Program-made: the position numbers and the translations under genes
NCBI GenBank assembly: GCA_963747425.1
Contig: CAVVFJ010000016.1
Coordinates: 1 to 64,000, forward strand
Direction of reading: 5' to 3'
From: DASUPK01 sp963747425
Lineage (GTDB): Bacteria; Actinomycetota; Thermoleophilia; Solirubrobacterales; 70-9
Length of the DNA stretch: 64,000 nt
Shown here: positions 52,338 to 61,302 of the stretch, piece by piece
Position numbering within the stretch: position 1 is the first letter of the stretch
Layout: every line of letters starts with the position of its first letter
Notes under the pieces: generated by a model
Database searches by the model: none
What the model was told of the DNA's origin: nothing
The model's input: the letters and a program-made list of their open reading frames with translations, nothing else

Positions 52338-52853
52338 TTAACCAGGCTGTTTCCGCGGCACCAGCACGGCGCGCTTGAACTCGGCGACCAGCGTCCCGTC
52401 CTGCTTGTAGACGCGCGTGTGGACCTTGACGATCCCGCGGTCCGGCTTCGACTCGGACGGGCGCACCTCGAGGACCTCGGACTCGCAGAAGAGAGTGTCG
52501 CCGTGGAAGACGGGGGCCGGGTGGCTGAGCTCCTCGGTCGCCAGGTTCGCGATCGCCTTGCCCGAGACGTCGCTGACGGACATCCCCAGGGCGAGGGAGT
52601 AGACCAGCGGGCCCACCACCACGTTCTGACCCTGCTGCGACTGCGACGCGTAGACGTCGTTCAGGTGCAGCGGGTGGTGGTTCATGGTGATCAGGCAGAA
52701 GAGGTGGTCGTCTGACTCGGTCACCGTCTTGGCGGGCCAGTGCTTGTAGACCGCACCGACCTCGAATTCCTCCAGGTAGCGCCCGTACTCGTGGGCCCCC
52801 GAGGCCTCTCGCTCGGCCTGATCCGTCGTCAGCTGGTGCTTGGGGTCGCTCAT
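52338..52853 (-). CDS. mch: MaoC-family hydratase, candidate mesaconyl-CoA hydratase
   Basis: 171 residues, single hotdog domain. The hydratase motif reads LITMNHHPLHLND near 55-67, with Asp/His in the usual catalytic positions; later GPLVYSLALGMSVSDVSG and HPAPVFHGDTLFCESEVLEV. Very similar in plan to the mesaconyl-CoA hydratases that accompany ccr, ecm and mcl in Streptomyces. Specificity is inferred from the gene neighbourhood. ATG 52853; 66 bases from the AlkZ-like stop. Confidence 0.82.
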   Translation of the reverse strand: MSDPKHQLTTDQAEREASGAHEYGRYLEEFEVGAVYKHWPAKTVTESDDHLFCLITMNHHPLHLNDVYASQSQQGQNVVVGPLVYSLALGMSVSDVSGKAIANLATEELSHPAPVFHGDTLFCESEVLEVRPSESKPDRGIVKVHTRVYKQDGTLVAEFKRAVLVPRKQPG

Positions 52854-52919
52854 CGTTTGAGTCGGTCTCCTTGAGTCGTTGTGACTCCTCCCATGGTGCG
52901 GCGCGGGATGGTAGTTGGG

Positions 52920-54018
52920 TCAGGCAATCGTTGCCTCCATACCTTCGAACCGCGCGAGGTCGGCGACCTCGGCATCGATCTTCGCGCCCAGCCGGTCTCG
53001 CTCAGCCTTCGGCAGGTTCAGCGTGATCTCCAGACGACCGCCCTTCCGCGAGGAGCGCCAGCCGCCGACGACCACCCCATCCTCGAGGATCACCGGGCGG
53101 ATCCAGCCCCCTCCCCCCTCCTTGACGTGCACGGCGTGCTCGCCGGTGACCGAGAAGTCGCGGTCCTTCCAGCCGAGCAGGTAGGTGTCGAAGTTGCCGA
53201 GCAGGCGCACCTGCCCCGTCGCGGGAAGCCGCGGCAGCCCGCCGCGGATCACGAGCAGTCTCTGCTCCCCGACTCGCACTTCCTCGATCTCCTTGGAGAC
53301 CGCCTCAAGTCCGGCGCGAACGTCGCGCAGCGGCAGGCCGGACCAGTAGACGAAGTCGCGGTCGCTCGCCGGCCCGAACGCTCTGACGTAGAGACGGGCG
53401 AGCTCGGCCAGCGCCTGGTCGCGGTCGAAACGTGGCGGCTTGCCGATCCAGTCCTCCCGGCGAACCAGGCAGGTGGTCCTGCCGCGATCCGGGCCGAGAC
53501 AGGCGACCCCCGAAGTGACGGCCGGCCCGAGCCACGTGCAGTCGCGTGTGCTGATTGAGCTTGATCCCGGACTCCACGACCCGCTCCGCCGCCTCCGGCC
53601 GCGTGAGCGGGCCCTCGTCGGCAAGCGCCTTAGCGATCACGCGAAGCGCCTTGTCCGGGTGGCCCGCCGGCATGCCGAGTTGCTCGAGGCGCCGTCTCGA
53701 CCAGCGCTCGATCCCCGGCTCGAACAGCGGCAGCCACCAGCCTGCGTCCTCGGTGGGGATCAGGTGGATAGTCGTCCTCATCACCCAGGTTCGGAGCAGC
53801 GAGCGTTCCTCGGTCCGCGCCCGCGTGATGTCGGCGGCCTTCAGCCTGCGGCTCCGCGAGCGGAAGGTGAGCGGCCCGGCGTAGACGTCCTGGGCTTGGG
53901 CCCCGGCGATCGAGCGCGCGATCTCCGCTGGGTCCTTGGCAGAGGCCGGCCGGTGCAGCAGCTGAGTGGCCGCGCGGAGTCTCGCCAGCCGGGCCGGATC
54001 GATCTCCCTGGTCGTCAC
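52920..54018 (-). CDS. AlkZ-like winged-helix DNA glycosylase family protein (one frameshift)
   Basis: About 365 residues after joining. N-terminal part: IAGAQAQDVYAGPLTFRSRS contains the QxQ motif used for catalysis in AlkZ/YcaQ DNA glycosylases, then LRTWVMRTTIHLIPTEDAGW. C-terminal part in the other frame: WSGLPLRDVRAGLEAV, VRLLGNFDTYLLGWKDR, WIRPVILEDGVVVGGW. The frame changes near 53525 in a G/C-rich stretch. Members excise alkylated bases or unhook cross-links; the substrate here is unknown. Ends 5 bases from the SCP2 gene, on the same strand. Confidence 0.82.
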
Positions 54019-54022
54019 CTCC

Positions 54023-54391
54023 CTAGCGGTGGACCTTCTTGGTCCGCGCGCGCTGCTCGTGGCGCTCGATCACCTGGGCAATCAGCTTCTGGATGTTGCT
54101 GTCCCCGGTCACCTTGATGTGACCGGCGTCAAAGGCCGCGCGGTAGTCGGGCACCGTGCCCTCCTCAGCGAGCCGGTTGAACTCCGAGCGGGTGAACTCG
54201 ACCGTAACCCGGGCGTCCTCGGTGGAGGCAGACTTGCTGATCTTCGGCCCCGGCACCTCCACCCGGAACATCTGCACGTCCCCCCTGCCCCGCAGCTCGA
54301 GCTCGAAGACGAGCTTCAGCGGGGCGAGCGCAGGCACCTCGGCCTGGAAGCGCTCGATGGCGGTCCCGATCAGCTCTTGTGTCGAAGCCAT
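54023..54391 (-). CDS. SCP2 sterol-carrier-like protein
   Basis: 122 residues from ATG 54391. VFELELRGRGDVQMFRVEVP and ARVTVEFTRSEFNRLAEEG, then AAFDAGHIKVTGDSNIQKL with the hydrophobic C-terminal helix, match single-domain SCP2 proteins that bind lipids or acyl-CoA. Its start is 2 bases from the SDR stop, so the three genes SDR, SCP2 and AlkZ-like form an operon. Confidence 0.8.
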   Translation of the reverse strand: MASTQELIGTAIERFQAEVPALAPLKLVFELELRGRGDVQMFRVEVPGPKISKSASTEDARVTVEFTRSEFNRLAEEGTVPDYRAAFDAGHIKVTGDSNIQKLIAQVIERHEQRARTKKVHR

Positions 54392-54392
54392 C

Positions 54393-55071
54393 TCACCAAG
54401 GTATTGGCTTGCGGTCGCGGAAGAAACCTCCGGTCGGCCCATCCTCCGGCAGGGTCGCGAGCCAGACGGCCGTCTCGGCGCCCTCCTCGACTGTTTTGGA
54501 GGCCCCACTGCCGCCCATGTCGGTGCGGACCCAGCCCGGGCACATCGCGTTGATCTTCATGTCCCCCTCGTCCCAGGCGAGCGTGCGGGTCAGGGCGTTG
54601 AGGGCCGCCTTGGAGACGCGGTAAGCCCCGCGGCCGCCATTCATGTCAGAGAGCTGGCCCGCCCCGCTCGAGACGTTCACGATCCGCGGCGCATCGCTGC
54701 GGCGGAGCAACGGCAGGAATGCCTCGATCAGCCGCCACGGGCCGAAGGTGTTGACCTCCAGCACCTCGTGGGCGCGGTCCAGGTCGTAGTCGGCCGCACC
54801 GACTGGATCGCCGTAGACGCCGGCGTTATTGACCAGCGCGTCGAGGTGGCCGACCTCCGAGCCGATGCGCTCCTGAGCCGCGAAGATCTCGTCCTCGTCG
54901 GTTACGTCGAGCTCGATGGGGACGATCCCAGTCGTCCTCCTCGACGTCGTCCGGGTCCCGGGCGCCGGCGAACACCAGGAAGCCATGGTCCGCCGCAAGC
55001 TCGCGCGCGATCTCGGCGCCGATTCCCCGGCTGGTCCCGGTGACCAGCGCCACCTTTGATCCTGAGGCCAC
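54393..55071 (-). CDS. SDR-family oxidoreductase (one frameshift)
   Basis: About 225 residues after joining. N-terminal segment ALVTGTSRGIGAEIARELA (cofactor motif TGxxxGIG) runs to about residue 45; after a shift near 54935 the second frame continues PIELDVTDEDEIFAAQE, ALVNNAGVYGDP, and catalytic Tyr-x3-Lys in GAYRVSKAALNALTRT. INAMCPGWVRTDMGG is the usual post-catalytic block. Similar to carbonyl-reductase-type SDRs. Substrate unknown. Confidence 0.82.
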
Positions 55072-55101
55072 CTCCGCAGTCTAGGAAGTGGCCTTGCTCG
55101 C

Positions 55102-55389
55102 TCAGCTCATGTCTCTGTCGACCTTGACCTCGCAGAGGTCAACGGAGGCGCGGGTTCCGGGTGTTTCGCCCGCGTCCATCGCATCGAGAACCTCCCCGCC
55201 CGCGCGCATGTCTTCCTCGGTCGCGAACAGGAGCAGGACCACGGCGGTCGACTGAGCCTCGTCGATCATCACCCTGATTCCGGTCGCAGGGACATCGGGT
55301 GGCGGCCCGTCGCTCTCCTCTATCTGCCGCTCGACCTGGGCGATCTGCTCCGGGCTGACGTCGGTGAACCTGACGACGCGTGCGTACAT
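55102..55389 (-). CDS. Small ABM-like protein
   Basis: 95 residues. MYARVVRFTDVSPEQIAQV, TAVVLLLFATEEDMRAGGEV and a final VDLCEVKVDRDM fit the beta-alpha-beta pattern of antibiotic-biosynthesis-monooxygenase-like dimers. No catalytic residue identifiable. ATG 55389 follows CAAGGAGGT. Located between the SDR and acyl-CoA dehydrogenase genes on the same strand. Confidence 0.7.
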   Translation of the reverse strand: MYARVVRFTDVSPEQIAQVERQIEESDGPPPDVPATGIRVMIDEAQSTAVVLLLFATEEDMRAGGEVLDAMDAGETPGTRASVDLCEVKVDRDMS

Positions 55390-55427
55390 ATCGGACCTCC
55401 TTGAGTCGGGAGCCCGATCCTATGCCG

Positions 55428-56654
55428 TTAGATCTTGTTGCGCTCCAGGAGCTTCTTGCCGATCACCATGCGCTGGATCTCGGAGGTTCCCTCCCCGATC
55501 AGCAGCAGCGGCGCGTCGCGGTAGAGGCGCTCGATCTCGTACTCCTTCGAGTAGCCGTAGCCGCCGTGGATGCGGAAGGCATCCTCGACGCACTCCTTGC
55601 CGATCTCCGAAGCGATCAGCTTCGCCATGCCGGCCTCCAGGTCCGAGCGCTCCCCGGCGTCCTTCATCCGAGCCGCCTTGCGGGTGACGAGGCGGGCGGC
55701 CTCGATCTTGGTGGCCATGTCGGCGAGCTTGAAGAGGATCGCCTGGTGCTGGGCGATCGGCTTGCCGAAGGTCTTGCGCTCCTGGCTGTAGCGCAGGGCC
55801 AGCTCCAGGGCCCGCTGCGCGATGCCGACGCCGCGAGCGGCGACGTTCACCCGGCCGACCTCGAGCGCGTCCATCATCTGCGAGAAGCCCTTGCCGAGAC
55901 CGGCCTCCTCACCGCCCAGGATCCGCTCTGGCGGGCACTTGTAGCCCGAGTAGACGAGCTCGGTGGACTCGACGCCCTTGTAGCCCATCTTCTTGATCTT
56001 GGGCGGGATCTCGAGGCCCGCGAACTCGCCTTCGTTGTTCTCCTTCCAGGGCTCCTTCTCCGTGATGAAGCAGGTCATCCCCTTGTAGGGAGGGTCCGCC
56101 TTGGGATCGTTCTTCATCAGGACGAACACGACGCTCGAGCCGAGCCCGTTCGTGACCCACATCTTCTGCCCCTCGAGCACCCAGTTGCCGTCGTCGTCCT
56201 TGGTGGCCGTCGCCTTGATGCCCTGGACGTCGGAGCCGACCTCGGGCTCCGAGAGCGAGAAGGCCGCGCGAATCTCGCCGGTCGCCATCTTCGGCAGGAA
56301 GTACTGCTTCTGCTCGTCGGTGCCGAACTTCATCAGCAGGTAGGAGCCGATGAAGTGGGTGTTGACGACGCCGGAGATCGAGATCCAGCCGCGCGAGAGC
56401 TCCTCGACGATCATCGCGTAGGTGGTCAGATCGAGGCCCATGCCGTCGTACTCCTCGGGAATCGTCACCCCGAAGAGGCCGAGCTCCTTCATCTGCTCGA
56501 CGATCGGCTCGGGGAACTTGTCCTCGTGGTCGTACTCCTCGGCGTTGGGGATGATCTCCTTGTCGACGAAGTCGCGGACCATCTCGACAATGGCCTGCTG
56601 CTCGTCGGTCATCTCCTGGAACGTGCTCTCTTGCTGCTCGGTCGCTACGGCCAT
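55428..56654 (-). CDS. mcd: Acyl-CoA dehydrogenase, candidate methylsuccinyl-CoA dehydrogenase
   Basis: FAD enzyme of 408 residues, full length. AAFSLSEPEVGSDVQGI and KMWVTNGLGSS line the FAD site, RKTFGKPIAQHQAILFKLAD follows, and the catalytic region reads YRDAPLLLIGEGTSEIQRMV. ISGVVNTHFIGSYLL in the substrate region resembles methylsuccinyl-CoA dehydrogenases. Context with ccr, ecm, mch and mcl supports the (2S)-methylsuccinyl-CoA to mesaconyl-CoA step; a general short-chain role is the alternative. ATG 56654. Confidence 0.85.
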   Translation of the reverse strand: MAVATEQQESTFQEMTDEQQAIVEMVRDFVDKEIIPNAEEYDHEDKFPEPIVEQMKELGLFGVTIPEEYDGMGLDLTTYAMIVEELSRGWISISGVVNTHFIGSYLLMKFGTDEQKQYFLPKMATGEIRAAFSLSEPEVGSDVQGIKATATKDDDGNWVLEGQKMWVTNGLGSSVVFVLMKNDPKADPPYKGMTCFITEKEPWKENNEGEFAGLEIPPKIKKMGYKGVESTELVYSGYKCPPERILGGEEAGLGKGFSQMMDALEVGRVNVAARGVGIAQRALELALRYSQERKTFGKPIAQHQAILFKLADMATKIEAARLVTRKAARMKDAGERSDLEAGMAKLIASEIGKECVEDAFRIHGGYGYSKEYEIERLYRDAPLLLIGEGTSEIQRMVIGKKLLERNKI

Positions 56655-56704
56655 TGGCTCCTCTGTAAGTCGGTTGGCGCGCCGGATCCGGGGCCTGGCG
56701 CGGG

Positions 56705-57256
56705 GTGGCGAAGGATAGACGGGAGGCCGCTACCCTCGATCCGTTGGAGGGAGCACTCACCACAGCCGAGCTGCTCGAGCTGATCGCCAGCGGCGGGCCG
56801 TTCTCGCCCGGTGCCGTCGTCGAGGGCGACGAGCTGATCGAGGCCGTGACCGAGCTCCTCCGTCACAACGCCCATCCGGACTATGTGACCGTGATGGCCA
56901 GCGAGGCCGTCGAGCAGGACTACCCCGGGCCGGAGGGCTTCGCGGAGGCCTGGAGCGACTGGATCAGTCCCTACGAGGAATTTCGGATCGAGGTCGACGA
57001 GGTCCTGAAGCTCGAGGACAAGCTCGTGTTCAGCGTCAGGCAGATCGCCACCACCCGGCACAGCGGCGTCGAGGTGGAGACCCCGAGCGCCACGGTCTGG
57101 TGGCTCGAGGACGGAATGATCCGGCAAGCGGCCTTCTACCTGGATCAGCAGGCCGGGTTGAAGGCGGCCGGGGTCCTCCTCCCGACCACCCGTAGCGACG
57201 CAATCCGGCCGCGAATCGCCACCCGCACCAATCCGGGGGGTTCGTGCTATTCGTAA
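56705..57256 (+). CDS. NTF2/SnoaL-like protein
   Basis: 183 residues, GTG start 50 bases from the divergent acyl-CoA dehydrogenase. EAVTELLRHNAHPDYVTVMA, YPGPEGFAEAWSDWISPYEEF and ATTRHSGVEVETPSATVWWL fit a ketosteroid-isomerase-like cone fold. The last 25 residues are low-complexity. No catalytic set assigned. Confidence 0.7.
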   Translation: MAKDRREAATLDPLEGALTTAELLELIASGGPFSPGAVVEGDELIEAVTELLRHNAHPDYVTVMASEAVEQDYPGPEGFAEAWSDWISPYEEFRIEVDEVLKLEDKLVFSVRQIATTRHSGVEVETPSATVWWLEDGMIRQAAFYLDQQAGLKAAGVLLPTTRSDAIRPRIATRTNPGGSCYS

Positions 57257-57312
57257 CGAAACGCACAAGTGCGTATCCAGCCTCGGGGCCGATCTGCCGA
57301 TCAAGAAGGTAA

Positions 57313-59805
57313 ATGGGAGAGAGACGGACACCCGGCTGGGCCCGGGTCCTGATCGGGCTCTGCGGCGCATTGCTGGCCGTCAACTACCTCAGTGAGGTCG
57401 GCGCGTTCGGATTCGGCTCGGGCCCCACGGACTTCGGGGACGCCACCTATCTGATCCTGATCGCGTCCGCGGCCGCGCTCTGCCTCGCAGGGGCACGGTT
57501 TCGCCGGGACCTCGGGGCCTGGGGGCTGATCGGCGCCGGCCTGGCCATCTGGGCGCTGGGCGAGGTCTACTTCCAGGTCAAGGTCGACCCCCTGGAGGGG
57601 CCATACCCCTCGCCCGCCGACTACCTCTACTTCACCTTCTACCTGCTGGTCATCGCCGGGCTGTTCGCGCTCAGCCGCCGGGGCCAGACCGGCTTCTGGT
57701 CGCTCGGGACCGTGATCGTCCCGCTGCTGGGACTGGCGACTCTGTGGTCCTGGTTCGCCCTCGACCCCGTGATCGGCACCCTGGAGGGCTCGACCGCCAG
57801 CCGGCTCACAACCGTCGCCTATCCCTTCCTCGATCTCCTGCTCGTCTGCTCGGCCCTCGCCGCCTTCGCGAGTCTCGGCTGGCGCGCCGGGCCATCGCTC
57901 CTGATGCTGATCGGAGGGGTGACCATCATCGGCGTCGCGGATTCCGTCTACGCGGCGCAGGTCTCCCAGGGGGACGTCGCCGATCAGACCCTGATCGACT
58001 CTCTGTGGCCGACCGGAGCGCTGCTGATCGCCGCAGCTCCCTGGGTCGCCGGCCGGGATGGGGCTGCGGCCCGGTCGGGCAAGGGGCGCATCGAACTCGC
58101 CTTCGCGCTGGGCGGGATCGGGGTGGCCGTCCTCGTCATGGTCTGGGACCACTTCCATCGCCTCGGCCCGGCCACCGTCATCCTGGCGGCCGCCACGCTG
58201 ATCGCGGCGGCCGCTCAGCTCGTCCTGCTCTACTCGGAGGCGGTCAGGGCGCGCAGGAGGGCCCTCGAGTCGGAGAGGGAGCGCAGCCGGATCGAGGCGC
58301 TGCAGATCGCCTCCGTCGAGGGGGCGCTCGACGGCATCGTCACCGCCGACGCCGACGGCCGGGTCCTGGATTGGAACCCGGCGGCCGAGAGGATCTTCGG
58401 CTACAGCCGCGAGGAGGCGCTGGGCGAGTTGATCGCCGACCTGATCGTGCCGGCGGCGCAACGAGAGGCCCACCAGCGCGGGGTCTCCAACGCGGGCCGC
58501 GGCGGAAAGACAAACCTGATCGACCAGCGGCTCGAGATGACGGGGCGGCACGCCGATGGCGGCGAGATCCCGGTCGAGCTCGCGATCACCAGGTCGGGAA
58601 GCGACCCGGTCCGGTTCACCGCCTTCATCCGCGACATCACCGAGGGAAAGCGGCGCGACGAGGAAAGGGATCGGCTCGCGGACATGGTGCGTTCGGCTCA
58701 GGACGCGATGGTCTCGGCCACCCTCGACGGCATCGTCCTTTCCTGGAATCAGGCGGCGGAGCGCATCTACGGCTACAGGCCCGAGGAGATCGTTGGATCC
58801 CAGCTGAGGCTCCTGGTGCCGCCCGACAAGATGCCCGAGCTGAGAAGCGTCAGCGCGGCGGTCGGCGCAGGGGAGTCAACCTCGGTCGAGACCACCGGCC
58901 TCCGCAAGGACGGCGAGATCATCGACATCTCTCTGCAGGTCTTTCCGGTAAGGGATCAGACCGGCCGGGTGATCGGCGCGTCGACCGTCACGCGCGACAT
59001 CACGGACCGCAGGCGCCGCGAGCGGGAAAAGCGGCTCGAGCAAGAGCGGCAGGCGTGGCGTGGCCAGATCGAGGATGCCCTCGACCACGGCGGCCTCGAG
59101 TTCCACCCGCAGCCGGTTCTCGACCTGCGCACCGGAGAGGTCACGCATCACGAGCTGCTCCTGCGCATGCGCATGGACGGCGAGATCGTCGCTCCCGGCA
59201 GCTTCCTGCCGCACGCCGAGACGTCGCCGCTGATGAGGCGGGTTGACCGCTGGACCATCCGCCATGGCATCGAGCTGGCCACCGAGCATCCGGTGGCGAT
59301 CAACCTCTCCGCCACCAGCCTGAGCGACCCCGGAACCGTCGTCGCGGCGGAAAAGGCACTCCGCGACTATGGCGCCGACCCACGCGATGTGACCTTCGAG
59401 ATCACCGAAACCGCGGCGGTGGAGGATCTGGAGGCCGCCCACTCCCTGGTCAAGGCTCTCGGGGGACTCGGCTGTGGCGTGGCTCTCGATGACTTCGGGA
59501 CCGGCTACGGATCATTCACCTATCTGATGCGCCTCCACGTCACCTCGCTCAAGATCGACATGGAGTTCATCCGCGGGCTGACGGAGGACCCAGACGACCA
59601 GCGGGTTGTTCGCGCGATCGTCGCGGTCGCCGGCAACTTCGGCCTCTCGACGGTCGCCGAGGGAGTCGAGACCCTGGCCACCGTCGAGATCCTGCGTAGC
59701 CTGGGGGTCGATGAGGCCCAGGGTTACCTGATCGGCCGGCCCAGCGAGACCTGGACCACCGACGCCGAGGTGGCCTCGCGCCTGACCACCTCCAGGGGCC
59801 GATGA
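57313..59805 (+). CDS. Membrane PAS-PAS-EAL phosphodiesterase
   Basis: 830 residues. About nine membrane helices up to residue 310, then two PAS domains (about 325-450: GIVTADADGRVLDWNPAAER; about 455-570: GIVLSWNQAAERIYGYRPEE), and an EAL domain. The signature is HELLLRM, so Glu is kept while Ala is replaced by Leu, and VALDDFGTGYGSF, TFEITETAAVEDL, and VAEGVET keep the metal and loop-6 residues. No GGDEF domain, so a c-di-GMP hydrolase is likely. ATG 57313; its TGA overlaps the next ATG. Confidence 0.9.
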   Translation: MGERRTPGWARVLIGLCGALLAVNYLSEVGAFGFGSGPTDFGDATYLILIASAAALCLAGARFRRDLGAWGLIGAGLAIWALGEVYFQVKVDPLEGPYPSPADYLYFTFYLLVIAGLFALSRRGQTGFWSLGTVIVPLLGLATLWSWFALDPVIGTLEGSTASRLTTVAYPFLDLLLVCSALAAFASLGWRAGPSLLMLIGGVTIIGVADSVYAAQVSQGDVADQTLIDSLWPTGALLIAAAPWVAGRDGAAARSGKGRIELAFALGGIGVAVLVMVWDHFHRLGPATVILAAATLIAAAAQLVLLYSEAVRARRRALESERERSRIEALQIASVEGALDGIVTADADGRVLDWNPAAERIFGYSREEALGELIADLIVPAAQREAHQRGVSNAGRGGKTNLIDQRLEMTGRHADGGEIPVELAITRSGSDPVRFTAFIRDITEGKRRDEERDRLADMVRSAQDAMVSATLDGIVLSWNQAAERIYGYRPEEIVGSQLRLLVPPDKMPELRSVSAAVGAGESTSVETTGLRKDGEIIDISLQVFPVRDQTGRVIGASTVTRDITDRRRREREKRLEQERQAWRGQIEDALDHGGLEFHPQPVLDLRTGEVTHHELLLRMRMDGEIVAPGSFLPHAETSPLMRRVDRWTIRHGIELATEHPVAINLSATSLSDPGTVVAAEKALRDYGADPRDVTFEITETAAVEDLEAAHSLVKALGGLGCGVALDDFGTGYGSFTYLMRLHVTSLKIDMEFIRGLTEDPDDQRVVRAIVAVAGNFGLSTVAEGVETLATVEILRSLGVDEAQGYLIGRPSETWTTDAEVASRLTTSRGR

Positions 59806-60217
59806 GCGAGCGGGAGGAACTGGTTCGCGGAGCCATCGACGGCGTTCAACGAGGGCGACATGAGCCGCGTCGTCGAGTTCGTCCACCCTGACATGAACCT
59901 CCGGCAGCTCCTGCCGGAGGTCGGCCTCGCCTCACACCAGAGCGTCACCGGCGTGTTACCGCGGGTCGGCCGAGGTCGAGCGCGCGTTGCGCGAAGCCGT
60001 CGAATCGCTCGGGGGGATGCGGTTCGAGATTCGCTGGCTCGAGGAGGTCGGGGAGGACGGCATGCTGTACGAGCTCCTCGTGCTGATCGGCCCGGAGGAC
60101 GAGCGATCGGCTCAGATCGTCTGGTATCTGAGCCGGTTTCGCGACGGGCTGATCCTCTCGACCACAGCCTTCAACACCGAGGCTCTGGCCCGCGAGGCGA
60201 TAGAGCGCGGCGAGTGA
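59802..60217 (+). CDS. SnoaL-like protein (two frameshifts)
   Basis: ATG overlaps the preceding TGA (ATGA). MSEREELVRGAIDG, then FNEGDMSRVVEFVHPDMNLR and, in a third frame, EVERALREAVESLGGMRFEI with VWYLSRFRDGLILSTTAFN. Together they form a ketosteroid-isomerase-like protein of about 137 residues. Frame changes near 59840 and 59957. Coupled to the EAL protein. The frameshifts are probably sequence errors but a pseudogene cannot be ruled out. Confidence 0.6.
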
Positions 60218-60220
60218 GCG

Positions 60221-60736
60221 CTACTCCTCGGCGAGGATGCCGTAGAGCTGGCGGCGGGTCTCCTTGAGGATCTCCGCCGCCTTCGCCATCTGCTCGTCGT
60301 CGTCGCCGCGGGCGATCTGCTTGGCGGCGCCGATGGTGCGCATCAGCTCACTGCGAACGGCGAAGCGGGGCGAGTCCTCGTCCCCCTCCTCCCAGGGGCG
60401 CTGGCCCTCGGTGCGCTCCGGGACCTCCTTCTTGCCCGAATCGGTGAGGGAGAAGACCTTGCGGCCGTCGACCTCCTCTGCCGTCACCAGTCCCTCGTCC
60501 TCGAGCAGCTGAAGCGTCGGGTAGATGGAGCCGGCGCTCGGGCGCCAGCGGCCCCCGGTGCGCTCCTCGAGCTCCTGGATCATCTCGTAGCCGTGCATGG
60601 GCCGGTCGTCGAGCAGCGCCAGGATCGCGCTGCGAACGTCACCGCGGCGGACGCGATGGCGCCCGCGGCCATGACCTCGACCGCCCCTCATCTCGTGCCG
60701 CCCGTAATGTCGCGAGCGGCTGATCTGTCTCTGCAT
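60221..60736 (-). CDS. PadR-family transcriptional regulator
   Basis: 171 residues. Basic His/Arg-rich N-terminus of about 30, then winged helix DVRSAILALLDDRPMHGYEM, GGRWRPSAGSIYPTLQLLED and KVFSLTDSGKK, and a C-terminal helical dimerisation segment (about 125-170). The start at 60736 is followed upstream by AAGGAACGAC. The palindrome 35-46 bases upstream is a likely autoregulatory site. No obvious target gene besides its own; the GNAT gene lies upstream on the same strand. Confidence 0.88.
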   Translation of the reverse strand: MQRQISRSRHYGRHEMRGGRGHGRGRHRVRRGDVRSAILALLDDRPMHGYEMIQELEERTGGRWRPSAGSIYPTLQLLEDEGLVTAEEVDGRKVFSLTDSGKKEVPERTEGQRPWEEGDEDSPRFAVRSELMRTIGAAKQIARGDDDEQMAKAAEILKETRRQLYGILAEE

Positions 60737-60770
60737 CTGTGTCGTTCCTTTCGATCAATCACGATTTAAC

Positions 60771-60782
60771 ACGATATATCGT
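60771..60782. promoter_or_regulatory. Candidate PadR operator
   Basis: ACGATATATCGT is a perfect 12-bp palindrome in an AT-rich island (about 60751-60795), 35 bases upstream of the padR start. A half-site-like ATCACGATT lies at 60758. Fits a PadR autoregulatory site overlapping the promoter. Confidence 0.65.
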
Positions 60783-60801
60783 AACAGATCGAGTTACGGG
60801 G

Positions 60802-61248
60802 TCAGAGCTCCCAGGCGAAGCAGACCGAGCGCCAGCTCGGGCTCTCGCGCTCGTAGAAGCGGTGGGCGTCCTCGCGGACGTCGGCGCTGTCGAGCTCCAG
60901 ATGGCTGGCGCCGCGCTCGCGCGCCCAGTCCTTGGCGGCATCGAGCAGGGCCTTCCCCACTCCCTGCGAGCGGTGCTCGGGGCTCACGGCCAGGTCCTCC
61001 ACCCAGCAGCGCGGGCCGAAGCGAACGGAGTTCATGTCCAGGTACGCGGTGCAGAGGCCGAGCAGGTCGCCGCGGTGCTCGGCGACCAGCACGGCGGCCT
61101 CCTGATCGGCGATCGCATCGGCGATGGCCGTGCGCGCCCGCCCTGGGTCCCAGCGCGGCGGCACCGATCCCGGCGGCGCGAAGAGCCACTCGTACATGCC
61201 GAGCACCCGCTCGACCTCTCCCGGCACCGCCTCGCGAACCTTGGCCAT
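60802..61248 (-). CDS. GNAT-family N-acetyltransferase
   Basis: 148 residues from ATG 61248. Acetyl-CoA motif VEDLAVSPEHRSQGVGKALL (the Q-x-x-G-x-G/A element) near 83-102 and terminal AHRFYERESPSWRSVCF. Substrate unknown. Divergent from mcl by 54 bases, and upstream of padR on the same strand. Confidence 0.85.
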   Translation of the reverse strand: MAKVREAVPGEVERVLGMYEWLFAPPGSVPPRWDPGRARTAIADAIADQEAAVLVAEHRGDLLGLCTAYLDMNSVRFGPRCWVEDLAVSPEHRSQGVGKALLDAAKDWARERGASHLELDSADVREDAHRFYERESPSWRSVCFAWEL

Positions 61249-61302
61249 GCCCGAGGCTATCCGTGCCGCGCCCGGCCTACCCGTCCAGATAGCGTTCCCT
61301 CC

